DNA of 64,000 nucleotides from Rhodospirillales bacterium (GTDB lineage Bacteria; Pseudomonadota; Alphaproteobacteria; Rhodospirillales; Shumkoniaceae): assembly GCA_016776725.1 (NCBI GenBank), contig JADHSV010000005.1, positions 1 to 64,000 on the forward strand, read 5' to 3'. Positions 43,567-52,678 of this stretch are shown in pieces; the stretch's first letter is position 1, and the number at the start of each line of letters is the position of its first letter. The notes under the pieces are model-generated. The model was not told the DNA's origin, did not search any database, and was given only the letters and a program-made list of their open reading frames with translations. A program made the position numbers and the translations under genes.

Positions 43567-44463
43567 ATGCCAAGCGGCGACGAAACAAATTCGGGCAGCA
43601 AAGCCGTCGTCCAGGGAATCGGCCTGATCGTACTCGCAATCTTTTTTCTGTCGTCTCTGGACGCCATGGTGAAATGGCTGACCAGCGGTTTCGCCCTGGC
43701 CCAGATCATTTTTTTTCGTAACCTGTTCGGCCTGCTTCCCGTGTTTGTCATCATTCACATGCAAGGCGGCGTGAGCGCCATCAGAACCCGCCGTCCGGCA
43801 TTCCATGTGTTCAGGGTATTTCTGATTTTGACCATCGCATTTTCTTTTTTCTGGGCGCTGTCGCGCATGGAACTGGCCGACGCAACAGCCATTTTCTTCA
43901 CGGTGCCGCTGTTCATCACCGTCATGTCGGTGGTGGTGCTGAGGGAAACGGTGGGAATACGCCGCTGGATCGCCGTTTTCGCCGGTTTAGGCGGAGTGCT
44001 TCTGATCATACGGCCGGGATCGGGCGTTTTTGATATTGGCGCCGTTGCCGTTCTTGTCGCCAGTCTGGGCTACGCCACATTGATGATCACAAACCGCGCC
44101 ATTCGCAACAAGGAAACACCCGCCACGTTGACATTCTTCACCACCCTGGGCTGCCTGATCGTGACAGGTTGCCTACTCCCGTGGGTTTGGGTCACGCCAA
44201 GCACGTTCGAATGGCTGCTGCTGGCGGCCATAGGCGTATTCGGCGGAACAGGCCAGATTCTTCTGGTCTTCGCCTTTCAACGTGCGCCCGCCGGCGTCAT
44301 CGCACCGTTTGAATACACAACGCTGATATGGGCAACTTTATACGGTTACCTTATCTGGGGTGATTTGCCGGATATGATGACCGTGACCGGCGCCGCGATT
44401 ATCGCAGCCGGCGGCGTCTATATTCTGCATCGCGAAAAGGCAGGTGCAGATACGCTCCGCTAA
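43567..44463 (+). CDS. DMT-superfamily (EamA) transporter
   Basis: A 298-residue protein with ten membrane segments in two homologous EamA halves (FFLSSLDAMVKWLTSGFALAQ near the N-terminus and APFEYTTLIWATLYGYLIWGD in the second half). Members export amino acids, purines or other metabolites. ATG at 43567 is behind GGGGA. The divergent DeoR-type gene may control it. The substrate cannot be inferred. Confidence 0.88.
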   Translation: MPSGDETNSGSKAVVQGIGLIVLAIFFLSSLDAMVKWLTSGFALAQIIFFRNLFGLLPVFVIIHMQGGVSAIRTRRPAFHVFRVFLILTIAFSFFWALSRMELADATAIFFTVPLFITVMSVVVLRETVGIRRWIAVFAGLGGVLLIIRPGSGVFDIGAVAVLVASLGYATLMITNRAIRNKETPATLTFFTTLGCLIVTGCLLPWVWVTPSTFEWLLLAAIGVFGGTGQILLVFAFQRAPAGVIAPFEYTTLIWATLYGYLIWGDLPDMMTVTGAAIIAAGGVYILHREKAGADTLR

Positions 44464-44527
44464 TGATGCGCTTTCGCATTCTATATGATAGTGTTCGCGC
44501 CGAATTGAACCTCGCCGAAAGACACTT

Positions 44528-46399
44528 ATGAAAACACCAGTGAACCGCACGGAAATAGCGATCCTTCTGATCGCGCCCGTGGCCGCTGCATTGGTTTTCG
44601 TGGTGCCGGATATTCATGACTATTGGCACGCGTTCTACGAGGATACCGGCGAACATCGGTTGGGCCTTTTTTTGTCGGCGGCGGGTGGTTTGGCGTTAGC
44701 GGCGCTGGCAATTCGATTGCGGCGCTGGCGCGAGGCCGCCCGGCAGTCTGCAGACCGGGCAAGGACGGAAACCGCGCTACGTGAAAGCGAAGCCCGCTTC
44801 CGCGCCATCTACGCCAATGCCGGAACCGGAATTTTGCTGGCATCGCCCGAGGGAAAAATCCTCGGCGCCAACGCAGCATTTCAGGATATCCTGGGATACG
44901 ACGAGGACGAGTTGCGCAATATCGGGTGGCAAGAACTTATTCACCCGAAGGATGACCCCGTCGCCGCAGAAAACACGGACGACGGCGGTGGCGTCGAACG
45001 CAGGTTTGTTCATAAAAACGGCGATCCGATCTGGCTAAAGCTGACAACTTCCTACGCGTTTGATCATAACAATATGCCGGTTTTGGGCATCGCCGTGGCC
45101 GAGGACGTGACCGCCAAGCGGCGCGCCGAGGAAGCCTTGCGTGACGCTCATGATGATCTTGAGCATCGGGTCGAACAGCGAACCCGGGAGCTGCAGGACG
45201 AGATCGCCGAGCGCGTGAGGGCGGAGGCCGCCTTGCGCGAAAGTGAAGAGAAATTCCGTGCGTTGATCGAAAACGCCCTGGATATCATCACGGTTCTGGA
45301 CAAGACCGGGTCGATCACCTTTCAAAGCCCCGCCATTGGGGAGTCATTGGGTTTGCGCCCCGACGATATGGTCGGAACCAACTTCTTCGACCACGTTCAT
45401 CGGGAAGATACGATCCGCGTGAAGGAAGCTTTTTTCCACCTGATGGAGGTTGAAGGCGCGACGGCATCGTTCCAGCTTCGGTGCCGACATGCCGACGGGT
45501 CGTGGCGGACCATGGAAATCATTTGCAGGAACCTTTTGCATGATCCCGCCGTCTGTGGCGTGGTTATCAATTCGCGTGATGTTTCGGCCCGCCACGAGGC
45601 CGAGGGAAAGGCCAGCCGGCTTCAAAACGAGCTCGCCCATGTGGCTCGGCTTAGCACCATGGGTGAAATGGCTACGGGATTTGCGCACGAGCTCAACCAG
45701 CCCCTGACAGCCATCCACAGTTACGTGAAAGGCAGTTTGCGACGCCTTCAGGCAGGCGCGGAAACCCACGAAGACATACTTGAAGCCATGGAGCTGGCCG
45801 CTGATCAGGCCTTGCGCGCCGGAGAAATTTTGCGCCGGATTCACTGGTTCATCCGCCGCGTCGAACCCGAGCTTGCACCGATTGTTGTTAATGACGTGGT
45901 CATGGAGGCGGTCGATCTCATACAAAGCGAGGCCAATCACAACGGTGTTTCCGTTCGTGCGGATCTTGCCCGTGATCTTCCCTGGGCAAAGGGCGACGCC
46001 GTCCAAATTCAGCAGGCCATCATCAATCTGGCCCGTAATGCCATTGAAGCGATGGCAAGCAGCAGCCGCCGGTCCCGTAAATTGACAATACGCACGTCAT
46101 TGCCCAAACCCGACCAGATCGAGATCGAGGTCGCCGACAACGGGCCAGGCATTCCCACCGATGTTCATGATCGGCTTTTCGAACCCTTCAGCACGACGAA
46201 ATCGCACGGTTTGGGAATGGGTTTGGCGATCTGCCGTTCGATCATCGACCGCCACGGCGGACGCATCTGGACGGAAGAAAACGGCCAGCGGGGAACGCGC
46301 GTACTCTTTGTTCTGGAAGTTTTCGACGAAGCGGCGCACCATCGTGACCCCAATATCGGAAAACCGGACGAAAACGAAACCGTAAATTACACGTCATGA
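44528..46399 (+). CDS. Orphan two-PAS sensor histidine kinase (FixL-like catalytic part)
   Basis: A 623-residue kinase. Two membrane segments (about residues 9-27 and 45-63) enclose only a short periplasmic loop. PAS 1 (about 85-200), a coiled coil (200-240) and PAS 2 (243-355) follow. The HisKA domain has His387 in FAHELNQPLTAI. The ATPase domain has NLARNAIEAM, DNGPGIP and GLGMGLAICRSI. The H-box type is that of FixL/DctB-like kinases. No response regulator is next to it. PAS sensing inside the cell is likely, but heme binding cannot be judged from sequence. Confidence 0.9.
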   Translation: MKTPVNRTEIAILLIAPVAAALVFVVPDIHDYWHAFYEDTGEHRLGLFLSAAGGLALAALAIRLRRWREAARQSADRARTETALRESEARFRAIYANAGTGILLASPEGKILGANAAFQDILGYDEDELRNIGWQELIHPKDDPVAAENTDDGGGVERRFVHKNGDPIWLKLTTSYAFDHNNMPVLGIAVAEDVTAKRRAEEALRDAHDDLEHRVEQRTRELQDEIAERVRAEAALRESEEKFRALIENALDIITVLDKTGSITFQSPAIGESLGLRPDDMVGTNFFDHVHREDTIRVKEAFFHLMEVEGATASFQLRCRHADGSWRTMEIICRNLLHDPAVCGVVINSRDVSARHEAEGKASRLQNELAHVARLSTMGEMATGFAHELNQPLTAIHSYVKGSLRRLQAGAETHEDILEAMELAADQALRAGEILRRIHWFIRRVEPELAPIVVNDVVMEAVDLIQSEANHNGVSVRADLARDLPWAKGDAVQIQQAIINLARNAIEAMASSSRRSRKLTIRTSLPKPDQIEIEVADNGPGIPTDVHDRLFEPFSTTKSHGLGMGLAICRSIIDRHGGRIWTEENGQRGTRVLFVLEVFDEAAHHRDPNIGKPDENETVNYTS

Positions 46400-46417
46400 C
46401 CAGGGTTTGATCGTTTC

Positions 46418-46669
46418 ATGTCACGAATTCTTCGCGCCATTGCCGAGTTCGCCAATTTCTTCCACGGCATGTTTGGAAGCAGCATCCAACGCCCGTTCAG
46501 CCGTCAGGCGATTGAGGACCGCATCGGGCCGGTGTGGACACGCGTGGTCATGAGCATCCCGGCCGTTACCCTGGGCGTCTGGCTGATTTTGTGGGTGGCT
46601 TCAAGACTTCTCGATATGCCCGAAGGCGAGGATCCCTTCGCCTGGATGCGCAACAATTTCGGAAACTAA
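46418..46669 (+). CDS. Small single-pass membrane protein of unknown function
   Basis: An 83-residue protein with one strong membrane segment (about residues 43-64, RVVMSIPAVTLGVWLILWVAS) and a basic amphipathic N-terminus containing FFHGMFGSSIQRPFSRQ. It lies 18 bases after the sensor kinase on the same strand and could be a partner of it. Its stop overlaps the stop of the convergent TPR gene by four bases. I do not recognise the family. Confidence 0.6.
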   Translation: MSRILRAIAEFANFFHGMFGSSIQRPFSRQAIEDRIGPVWTRVVMSIPAVTLGVWLILWVASRLLDMPEGEDPFAWMRNNFGN

Positions 46670-48396
46670 GAAAAAACTGCAAGTTCCTCGCGCACCCGTC
46701 TGACGACACCGGTCCAGTCGCCGGGCGATTGCTGACGAAAAAGGCGCAGGGTCGGGTACCAGGGGGAATCGTCGCGATCCGCCATCCAACGCCAATCCGC
46801 CACATAGGGAAGCATCGCCCACACCGGCTTTCCCATGGCGCCGGCCAAATGGATAATCGCCGTATCCGGCGCAATTACCAGATCGAGGCCTGAAACAACA
46901 GCCGCCGTTTGCGAAAAATCGCGCCACGACGCGGTGTCGTCACGCACAACCCCGGTAAGGCCGAATTCCGCCAGATCGGCGGGACCGCCATCCTTTTGCA
47001 GGGAGACGAATGAAACGCCGGGCATATCAAACAAGCCGCGCAGAACCTCAAGGCCCACTGAGCGAATACGATCACGTTTGAAGGCCGAACTGCCACGCCA
47101 GGCGATGCCCACGCGCAGGTTTTGTGTTTCCAGCGGGCTGGAACAATCGGCGTTCAGATAGGGTATATCCGCCGGGATATTTGAAAGATCGGTGGCGAAG
47201 ATACCGGGAAGGCTCAACAAGGGGGCATGGCAATCGATATCGGTCATTCGGGACGCGTCAGCAACCACCCGTCCGGGGTCCACCAGACCGCGCGCCAGCT
47301 CAGCCAATTCCGGCGGACACTCGAACACGATATCGCCGCCGCGCGCCGAAACCAGCGGAAGGTAGCGCATGAATTGAAGGGTATCGCCGTAGCCTTGCTC
47401 GGCGCGAATCAGGATGGTTCGCCCCGAAAGCTCATCCCCGCCCCACTGTGGAACCCCCAAATCCCGCTTGAGGACCGCGAAGTGCTTTGTTTTCCAGCGC
47501 CAATCGTTCTCCCGCCAGCCTTCGGCGAAACGTCCCATGGACAACAGAATTACGGCGCGGTTGCGGTGAATTTCGGCGTCATCCGGCGCCAACTCCAGGG
47601 CGCGGTCAAAACACCCCAGCGCCCCCTCCTGATCGGCCAGTTCATGAAGGACCACGCCAAGGTTGGAGTGGACTTCGGCGATGGCCGGGTTGATGGTGAT
47701 TGCGGCCCGGTATTCGGCCTCGGCGGCCGCGAAATCCCCGTTGTCCTTGAGGATGTTTCCCAAATTGCAACGGGCTTCGGCATGCTGCGGATCAATTTCA
47801 ATCGCGCAGCGGTAACACGCCGCCGCATCCGCCGAGCGGGCGGCCGCCTGAAGGGCGACGCCACAATGGAACTGCGCGAACCCGTCTCCGGGTGCAAGTT
47901 GAACGGCTTTTTCCAGACTTTTGATAGCCTCCCCGCCCGCGCCGCCGTTAAGGTGAACCAGTCCCAGGTTCAAATGCGCTTTGGCAAACCCGGCATCCAA
48001 TGCCAGGGCGCGATCACAGTCGTTTCGCGCCTCGTCATACCTATCAAGCGAAATCAGCGCCGCCGCCCGGTCCGAATGCAATACGGCGGTCCCGGGTTGC
48101 AAGTCGATCGCCCGGCCGTAAGACCGAACAGCGTCTTCCGAACGTCCCGAAGCCTGAAAGACACGTCCGAGATTTGCGTGATACGTCGCCTGCGTTCCGT
48201 CAATCCCCACAGCCTTTTCAATCAACCCGGCGGCTTCATCCATCCGCCCCGTCTGAAAAGAGATCAGGCCGCTGAGATGCAGCGCGTCCGCATGATCGGG
48301 ATCGTTTCGCAGAATTTCGTCATAGATGCGCATCGCCGCAGCTAGATCGCCCGCTTGATGCGCGCGAATGGCCCGGCTTAACGGATCAGGAGCCAT
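46666..48396 (-). CDS. TPR-repeat protein with C-terminal GT9/OGT-like glycosyltransferase domain
   Basis: A 576-residue protein. Residues about 1-300 hold eight or nine tetratricopeptide repeats (for example AIEIDPQHAEARCNLGNIL). The rest is a GT-B-type domain with RIGVAWRGS-like NLRVGIAWRGSSAFKRD and the nucleotide-sugar site IAPDTAIIHLAGAMGKPVWAMLP. This layout is shared with bacterial O-GlcNAc-transferase-like proteins and TPR-glycosyltransferases of flagellin or surface modification. It has no signal peptide. It overlaps the Sel1-repeat gene by 11 bases, so the two are co-expressed. The target is unknown. Confidence 0.85.
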   Translation of the reverse strand: MAPDPLSRAIRAHQAGDLAAAMRIYDEILRNDPDHADALHLSGLISFQTGRMDEAAGLIEKAVGIDGTQATYHANLGRVFQASGRSEDAVRSYGRAIDLQPGTAVLHSDRAAALISLDRYDEARNDCDRALALDAGFAKAHLNLGLVHLNGGAGGEAIKSLEKAVQLAPGDGFAQFHCGVALQAAARSADAAACYRCAIEIDPQHAEARCNLGNILKDNGDFAAAEAEYRAAITINPAIAEVHSNLGVVLHELADQEGALGCFDRALELAPDDAEIHRNRAVILLSMGRFAEGWRENDWRWKTKHFAVLKRDLGVPQWGGDELSGRTILIRAEQGYGDTLQFMRYLPLVSARGGDIVFECPPELAELARGLVDPGRVVADASRMTDIDCHAPLLSLPGIFATDLSNIPADIPYLNADCSSPLETQNLRVGIAWRGSSAFKRDRIRSVGLEVLRGLFDMPGVSFVSLQKDGGPADLAEFGLTGVVRDDTASWRDFSQTAAVVSGLDLVIAPDTAIIHLAGAMGKPVWAMLPYVADWRWMADRDDSPWYPTLRLFRQQSPGDWTGVVRRVREELAVFS

Positions 48397-49552
48397 TCCC
48401 GCATTCCACGATTTTATCGAAGGGGGTTTGCATAACCTGGTTCCGGTTCAGGGGACCGTCTCCCGGAAAGAAAAATACGCTTTTCACGGCAACGCTTCCC
48501 AACCCCTTGTTCACCGGGTCAAGAAGACGGTCGGGAAGGTTTCGCAAATCGGGACGGCCGCGGAATATGGGCACGGGATTAGACCAAAGGGCCTGGAACA
48601 CCGCTTCGTTCACGCGCGGGGCCAGCCCACACACTGCTGCCGAAGCCGCCGGGTCGATCAATTCGACGATCAAATTCACCGAATAATCCTTGGCCTCTTT
48701 GTTGGTGAGAGGAACGTCCATCGCAAGAACGCGAAGTCCCGTTCGCGTCGGTTTCGGATCATCCGTCTTTTGATCCGGCGGCAATTTGCCCAAAAGAGCC
48801 GTTCCTTCGCGCAGATAACTGCGACTCGCGTGGGCAGGGCTGAATTTCGCGGCCATTTTTTCACCGCGCGAGATATCAAAACGCGTCATGCGCGCCGCCA
48901 ATTTATCGCGCGCCTCGATCGCATCGAAATCCTTGTCGGCAGCCAACGCCTCTTCCTGCTTTTGCGCCGCCAAAGTGTACCATTTATAGGCTTCGGCGGG
49001 ATCGGCTTTAACGCCCCAGCCTGCTTCATGGATGGCGCCAAGCCGGTACTGCGCGCCTGCGTGCCCGCGTGCCGCCGAATTGCGGTACCATTTAAGCGCC
49101 TGGCTGGGATCGTTGGGTACGCCGCGGCCTTCGTAATACAACTGCGCCAGCGCAAACTGCGCTCCGGCGTGTTTTCCGATATTGGCCGCAAGATCGTACC
49201 ACTCGGCTGCCTTGCGAAAATCCTGCCTCAGGCCCTCGCCGCTCTCAAACAGGTTTCCCAGGGCGAACTGTGCCCCGACATGTGACTTTTCAGCCGCTTT
49301 TTCGTACCAGCGAACGGCTTGCGAGATGTCCTTCTTGACGCCGACCCCCTGATGAAAAAACCGAGCCAACGCGAACTGGGCCGTATGCTCACCGGCCACG
49401 GCCTTGACCTTAACGGCCTGGAATTGTGCCACTTTCTCGGCTTGAACACGGGCTTGCTCTATTTCAGCCTCAGTATCGCGCAAGGCGAAATAGGCCACGA
49501 TCAAAACCGCGGCCAATAACCCGAGTCCAACCCAAAGACGCTTACGAGTCAT
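48386..49552 (-). CDS. Sel1-repeat protein with membrane anchor
   Basis: A 388-residue protein. An N-terminal membrane helix (LWVGLGLLAAVLIVAYFAL) and a short coiled coil precede at least four Sel1-like repeats between about residues 55 and 205 (ALARFFHQGVGVKKDISQAV, ALGNLFESGEGLRQDFRKAA, AQLYYEGRGVPNDPSQAL, LGAIHEAGWGVKADPAEAY). A C-terminal region of about 170 residues contains no domain I recognise. Sel1 repeats mediate protein contacts, often at the envelope. It lies upstream of, and overlaps, the TPR-glycosyltransferase gene. Confidence 0.85.
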   Translation of the reverse strand: MTRKRLWVGLGLLAAVLIVAYFALRDTEAEIEQARVQAEKVAQFQAVKVKAVAGEHTAQFALARFFHQGVGVKKDISQAVRWYEKAAEKSHVGAQFALGNLFESGEGLRQDFRKAAEWYDLAANIGKHAGAQFALAQLYYEGRGVPNDPSQALKWYRNSAARGHAGAQYRLGAIHEAGWGVKADPAEAYKWYTLAAQKQEEALAADKDFDAIEARDKLAARMTRFDISRGEKMAAKFSPAHASRSYLREGTALLGKLPPDQKTDDPKPTRTGLRVLAMDVPLTNKEAKDYSVNLIVELIDPAASAAVCGLAPRVNEAVFQALWSNPVPIFRGRPDLRNLPDRLLDPVNKGLGSVAVKSVFFFPGDGPLNRNQVMQTPFDKIVECGNGS

Positions 49553-49579
49553 TTCCCAGGGTCCGGCACACCATATTAG

Positions 49580-49921
49580 TTAGTATTTTTTTATGTAGTT
49601 GTGTTCGTTGTCGCCGACTTGGCGACGTTCGCCCTGCCGGGTGTCCGGTTTGTCGTAGCAGGTTACCTTGGCAAGCTCGCGGTAGCAGTAGACCTCGGGA
49701 CGCGGGATCACCTCGTCTTCCTTGCAATAGGTCATGCCGCGTTCCTTACGGACCAGCGAGCAATCCTTGCCGCTGGACATGGAGACGACGTGATCGATCA
49801 TGGTCTTGTCGGAACCGATCACAACCCCGCCGTCAATCATTACAAACGGCGGCGCAATTCCGCACCCGCCAACCAACAGGCCGACCCCTATGCCCGCCAA
49901 TAATCTTGGCAATCGTTTCAT
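49580..49921 (-). CDS. Small lipoprotein of unknown function
   Basis: A 113-residue protein with a lipoprotein signal (LLAGIGVGLLVGGC, lipid-anchored Cys near residue 20). The mature part has five more cysteines in two clusters (KDCSLVRK, MTYCKED, YCYRELAKVTCYD) and a charged C-terminus. ATG at 49921 is chosen for the signal peptide. The frame is open much farther upstream but overlaps the divergent thioredoxin-fold gene and has no lipobox sense there. It lies 27 bases before the Sel1 gene in the same direction. Confidence 0.75.
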   Translation of the reverse strand: MKRLPRLLAGIGVGLLVGGCGIAPPFVMIDGGVVIGSDKTMIDHVVSMSSGKDCSLVRKERGMTYCKEDEVIPRPEVYCYRELAKVTCYDKPDTRQGERRQVGDNEHNYIKKY

Positions 49922-50018
49922 CACTGGAACACCCAAGCCTCTTTCAATCGCTTCGATTCCCGTCATATCATGACCTAACGTGGTTAAGGTCCGGTTAAGC
50001 GGAGGCAAGGAACGCATC

Positions 50019-50573
50019 ATGGTCAGCACCAAAACCCCCATTTGTGATTTCGGATGGAAGGCTCCAGATTTCAGCCTCAAGGGCATTGACGGCAAATCAT
50101 ACGCTCTGGCGGACCTGCGCGGACCGAAGGGTCTTCTGCTCATGTTTATCTGCAATCATTGCCCTTATGTGAAAGCTATCGCCGACCGTTTGGTCAGGGA
50201 CGCGGGCGATCTTCAGGCCCTGGGTATCGGCGTGGCGGCGATCATGTCCAACGATTACGCCCATTATCCCGACGACGCGCCGGACAAAATGAAGGCGTTC
50301 GCCGCCAATCACGGATTTACGTTTCCGTATCTGATTGATGAAACCCAACAGGTGGCACGATCCTATGACGCGGTGTGCACGCCCGACTTCTTCGGCTTCA
50401 ACGCCGAACTGGGTCTTCAGTATCGTGGTCGGCTGGACGAATCGAGGAAGGAACCCGCCGGGCTCGATGTCCGGCGCGAACTGTTCGAGGCCATGGAAAT
50501 GGTCGCGAAAACCGGAAATGGGCCGGAGGATCAGCACGCCAGCATGGGATGTTCCATAAAATGGCGTGAATAA
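50019..50573 (+). CDS. Thioredoxin-fold protein (AhpC/TSA-like)
   Basis: A 184-residue cytoplasmic protein. KAPDFSLKGIDGKSYALADL is the usual peroxiredoxin/TlpA opening, followed by MFICNHCPYVKAI, a CxxC active site near residue 45. CTPDFFGF and YRGRLDES follow in the second half. It belongs to the thioredoxin-family group of small redoxins with the CNHCPYVK motif. Their partners are not known. The ATG at 50019 follows GGAGGCAAGGAA; no signal peptide is present. Confidence 0.85.
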   Translation: MVSTKTPICDFGWKAPDFSLKGIDGKSYALADLRGPKGLLLMFICNHCPYVKAIADRLVRDAGDLQALGIGVAAIMSNDYAHYPDDAPDKMKAFAANHGFTFPYLIDETQQVARSYDAVCTPDFFGFNAELGLQYRGRLDESRKEPAGLDVRRELFEAMEMVAKTGNGPEDQHASMGCSIKWRE

Positions 50574-50659
50574 GCATGGATTCGCACCAAGGATCAGTGA
50601 TAAAGACCCGTGGTGATTTCGTGTCCGCGTTAAATTGACCAATAGTCTCGGAGTTTCAA

Positions 50660-51316
50660 GTGGCCGACCAAGTTCAAGACAATCTGCTTCGCGAAATTGA
50701 TGAAGAGCTTCGCCAGGAAAAATACTCGAAGCTTTGGAAGCAATACGGAAGTTACATAATCGCCGTAGCCGTGATTATCGTCGGTAGCGTCGGCGGGTAT
50801 CAGGGGTGGCGAAGCTGGGACACCAGGACCCGGATGGAGCAAAGCGACCGTTTCGAAGCGGCCTTGGAAATTCAACGTGCGGGCGACTTGGAAGCCGCGC
50901 GCAATGCCTTCGTCGAACTTTCCGACGACGCCGGGGCCGGATACGCGACGCTGGCGCGATTCCATGAAACCGCGATTCTGGCAAAAAATGGGGATCGGAA
51001 CGCAGCGGTCGAGAGCTATCGGCAAATCTCCGAAGACTCGTCGGTCACAGACGATTTCCGCAATCTCGCCATTATCCTCGGTGCCCTCCTGGAATTGGAC
51101 GACGCCGACCCGGCTCAGTTGGCCGCCAGGATCGAACCGTTGACCGGGGCTGAAAATCCGTGGCGTTTCAGCGCCCTTGAGATTACCGGGATATTGGCTT
51201 TCCGCACCGGTGACTCGGAAAAGGCGCGAACGGTATTCAAACAACTGAGCGACGACGCGGCCACCCCGCAGGGAATCAGGGGACGTGCGGCGGAAATGTT
51301 GGCGTCGCTGGGGTAA
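50660..51316 (+). CDS. YfgM-like tetratricopeptide membrane protein
   Basis: A 218-residue protein starting with GTG. The N-terminal cytosolic stretch (NLLREIDEELRQEKYSKLWKQYG), a single membrane helix (IIAVAVIIVGSVGGYQGW) and a periplasmic TPR-like domain fit the YfgM family, which assists the SecYEG translocon and periplasmic chaperones in E. coli. It is followed after 6 bases by bamB and then der, the arrangement found in many Proteobacteria. Confidence 0.87.
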   Translation: MADQVQDNLLREIDEELRQEKYSKLWKQYGSYIIAVAVIIVGSVGGYQGWRSWDTRTRMEQSDRFEAALEIQRAGDLEAARNAFVELSDDAGAGYATLARFHETAILAKNGDRNAAVESYRQISEDSSVTDDFRNLAIILGALLELDDADPAQLAARIEPLTGAENPWRFSALEITGILAFRTGDSEKARTVFKQLSDDAATPQGIRGRAAEMLASLG

Positions 51317-51322
51317 TCAGGC

Positions 51323-52654
51323 ATGAGTTCTTTCGGAACATGGCGGACGATCGCACTGATGACGGGCGTTGCCCTTCTTGGCGGAGCCTGCGACACGTTG
51401 TTTCCGGATGCCCAGGACCCGCCCCTGCCGGGTGAGCGGTTGTCGGTGTTGACACATGCCCGCACGGTGGTGCCGGACCCTGAACTGGCCGAAGCCGAAA
51501 TCCTGTTGCCGCCGCCATCGATCAACACGGAATGGCCGCAGGCCGGCGGCTACGCCAACCACGCCATGCATCATATCGAGGTTGGCGATTCCCTGAACGA
51601 GGCCTGGAGCGAAGACATCGGCGAGAGCGCCGACGATGAGGAACGTCTGGTCGCTTCGCCCGTCGCTGCAGACGGGATGGTTTTTGCCATCGACGCGGAA
51701 ACCACCGTTTCGGCAGTGGACGGTAAAAGCGGAAACAGGCTCTGGTCGGCGGAGTTGACACCCGACGAAGAGGATGACGGTCATATCAGTGGCGGTCTCG
51801 CCTATGAGAACGGGCAGGTTTTCGTCTCGACGGGGTTTGCGCAGGTCATCGCACTGAATGCCAAGAGCGGACGGATAAATTGGCGCCGGTCGGTTGACGC
51901 CCCCATGCGGGCCGCCCCCACGGTGCGCGGCGGCCGTGTTTTCGTCATTACGCTCGACAACAAACTTTATGCCCTGAACGCCCAAAACGGTGAAACGCTG
52001 TGGACGTATAGCGCGGCCACCGAGGTGGCAAGCCTGCTTGGCGGCGCAAGCCCCGCCGTCGACGAGGGTTTCGTCGTGGCCCCGTTTACCTCCGGCGAAC
52101 TGATTGCCCTGCGGGTCGAGAGCGGCCGCGTTTTATGGACCGAATCCCTGGCGGCGGTGCGGCGCACGGACGTTGTTTCAACCCTGTCGCATATTCGGGG
52201 ACGTCCCATTATCGACCGTGGCCGCGTTTATGCGGTCAGTCATAGCGGTCAGATGGCAGCCATCGATCTTAGAAGCGGCCGGCGTGTCTGGGACAAGGAA
52301 ATCGGCGGGCTGGAAAGCCCATGGGTCGCGGGGGACTACCTGTTTCTATTAACCAACGAGGCGGAACTGATTTGCCTTTCGCGGAAATCGGGCCGGGTTT
52401 TCTGGGTTCAAACCCTGCCACGCTTTGAAGATGAAGAAGACCGTGAAGACCCCATCGTCTGGACCGGGCCGATCCTGGCCAGCGACCGGCTGATTGTTGC
52501 CGGATCGCACGGTGAATCTTATGCCCTTTCCCCTTACGACGGCCGCATTCTTGGAAAGATGGAAATGCCGGATGATGTTTCGGTTCCTCCCATCGTGGCG
52601 AATGGCACCGTCTATGTGCTAACCGACAATGCCAGCCTTGTGGCATTGCGCTAA
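51323..52654 (+). CDS. bamB: Outer membrane assembly lipoprotein BamB
   Basis: A 443-residue lipoprotein with a lipobox (MTGVALLGGAC, Cys near residue 23) and an eight-bladed beta-propeller of PQQ-like repeats (DGMVFAIDAETTVSAVDGKSG, NGQVFVSTGFAQVIALNAKSG and others ending in a Gly-x-x-x-Trp pattern). It is the scaffold subunit of the Bam complex that folds outer-membrane proteins. Its position beside yfgM and der agrees. Confidence 0.94.
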   Translation: MSSFGTWRTIALMTGVALLGGACDTLFPDAQDPPLPGERLSVLTHARTVVPDPELAEAEILLPPPSINTEWPQAGGYANHAMHHIEVGDSLNEAWSEDIGESADDEERLVASPVAADGMVFAIDAETTVSAVDGKSGNRLWSAELTPDEEDDGHISGGLAYENGQVFVSTGFAQVIALNAKSGRINWRRSVDAPMRAAPTVRGGRVFVITLDNKLYALNAQNGETLWTYSAATEVASLLGGASPAVDEGFVVAPFTSGELIALRVESGRVLWTESLAAVRRTDVVSTLSHIRGRPIIDRGRVYAVSHSGQMAAIDLRSGRRVWDKEIGGLESPWVAGDYLFLLTNEAELICLSRKSGRVFWVQTLPRFEDEEDREDPIVWTGPILASDRLIVAGSHGESYALSPYDGRILGKMEMPDDVSVPPIVANGTVYVLTDNASLVALR

Positions 52655-52678
52655 AAGCGCATTGAAAACCGCTAGATC

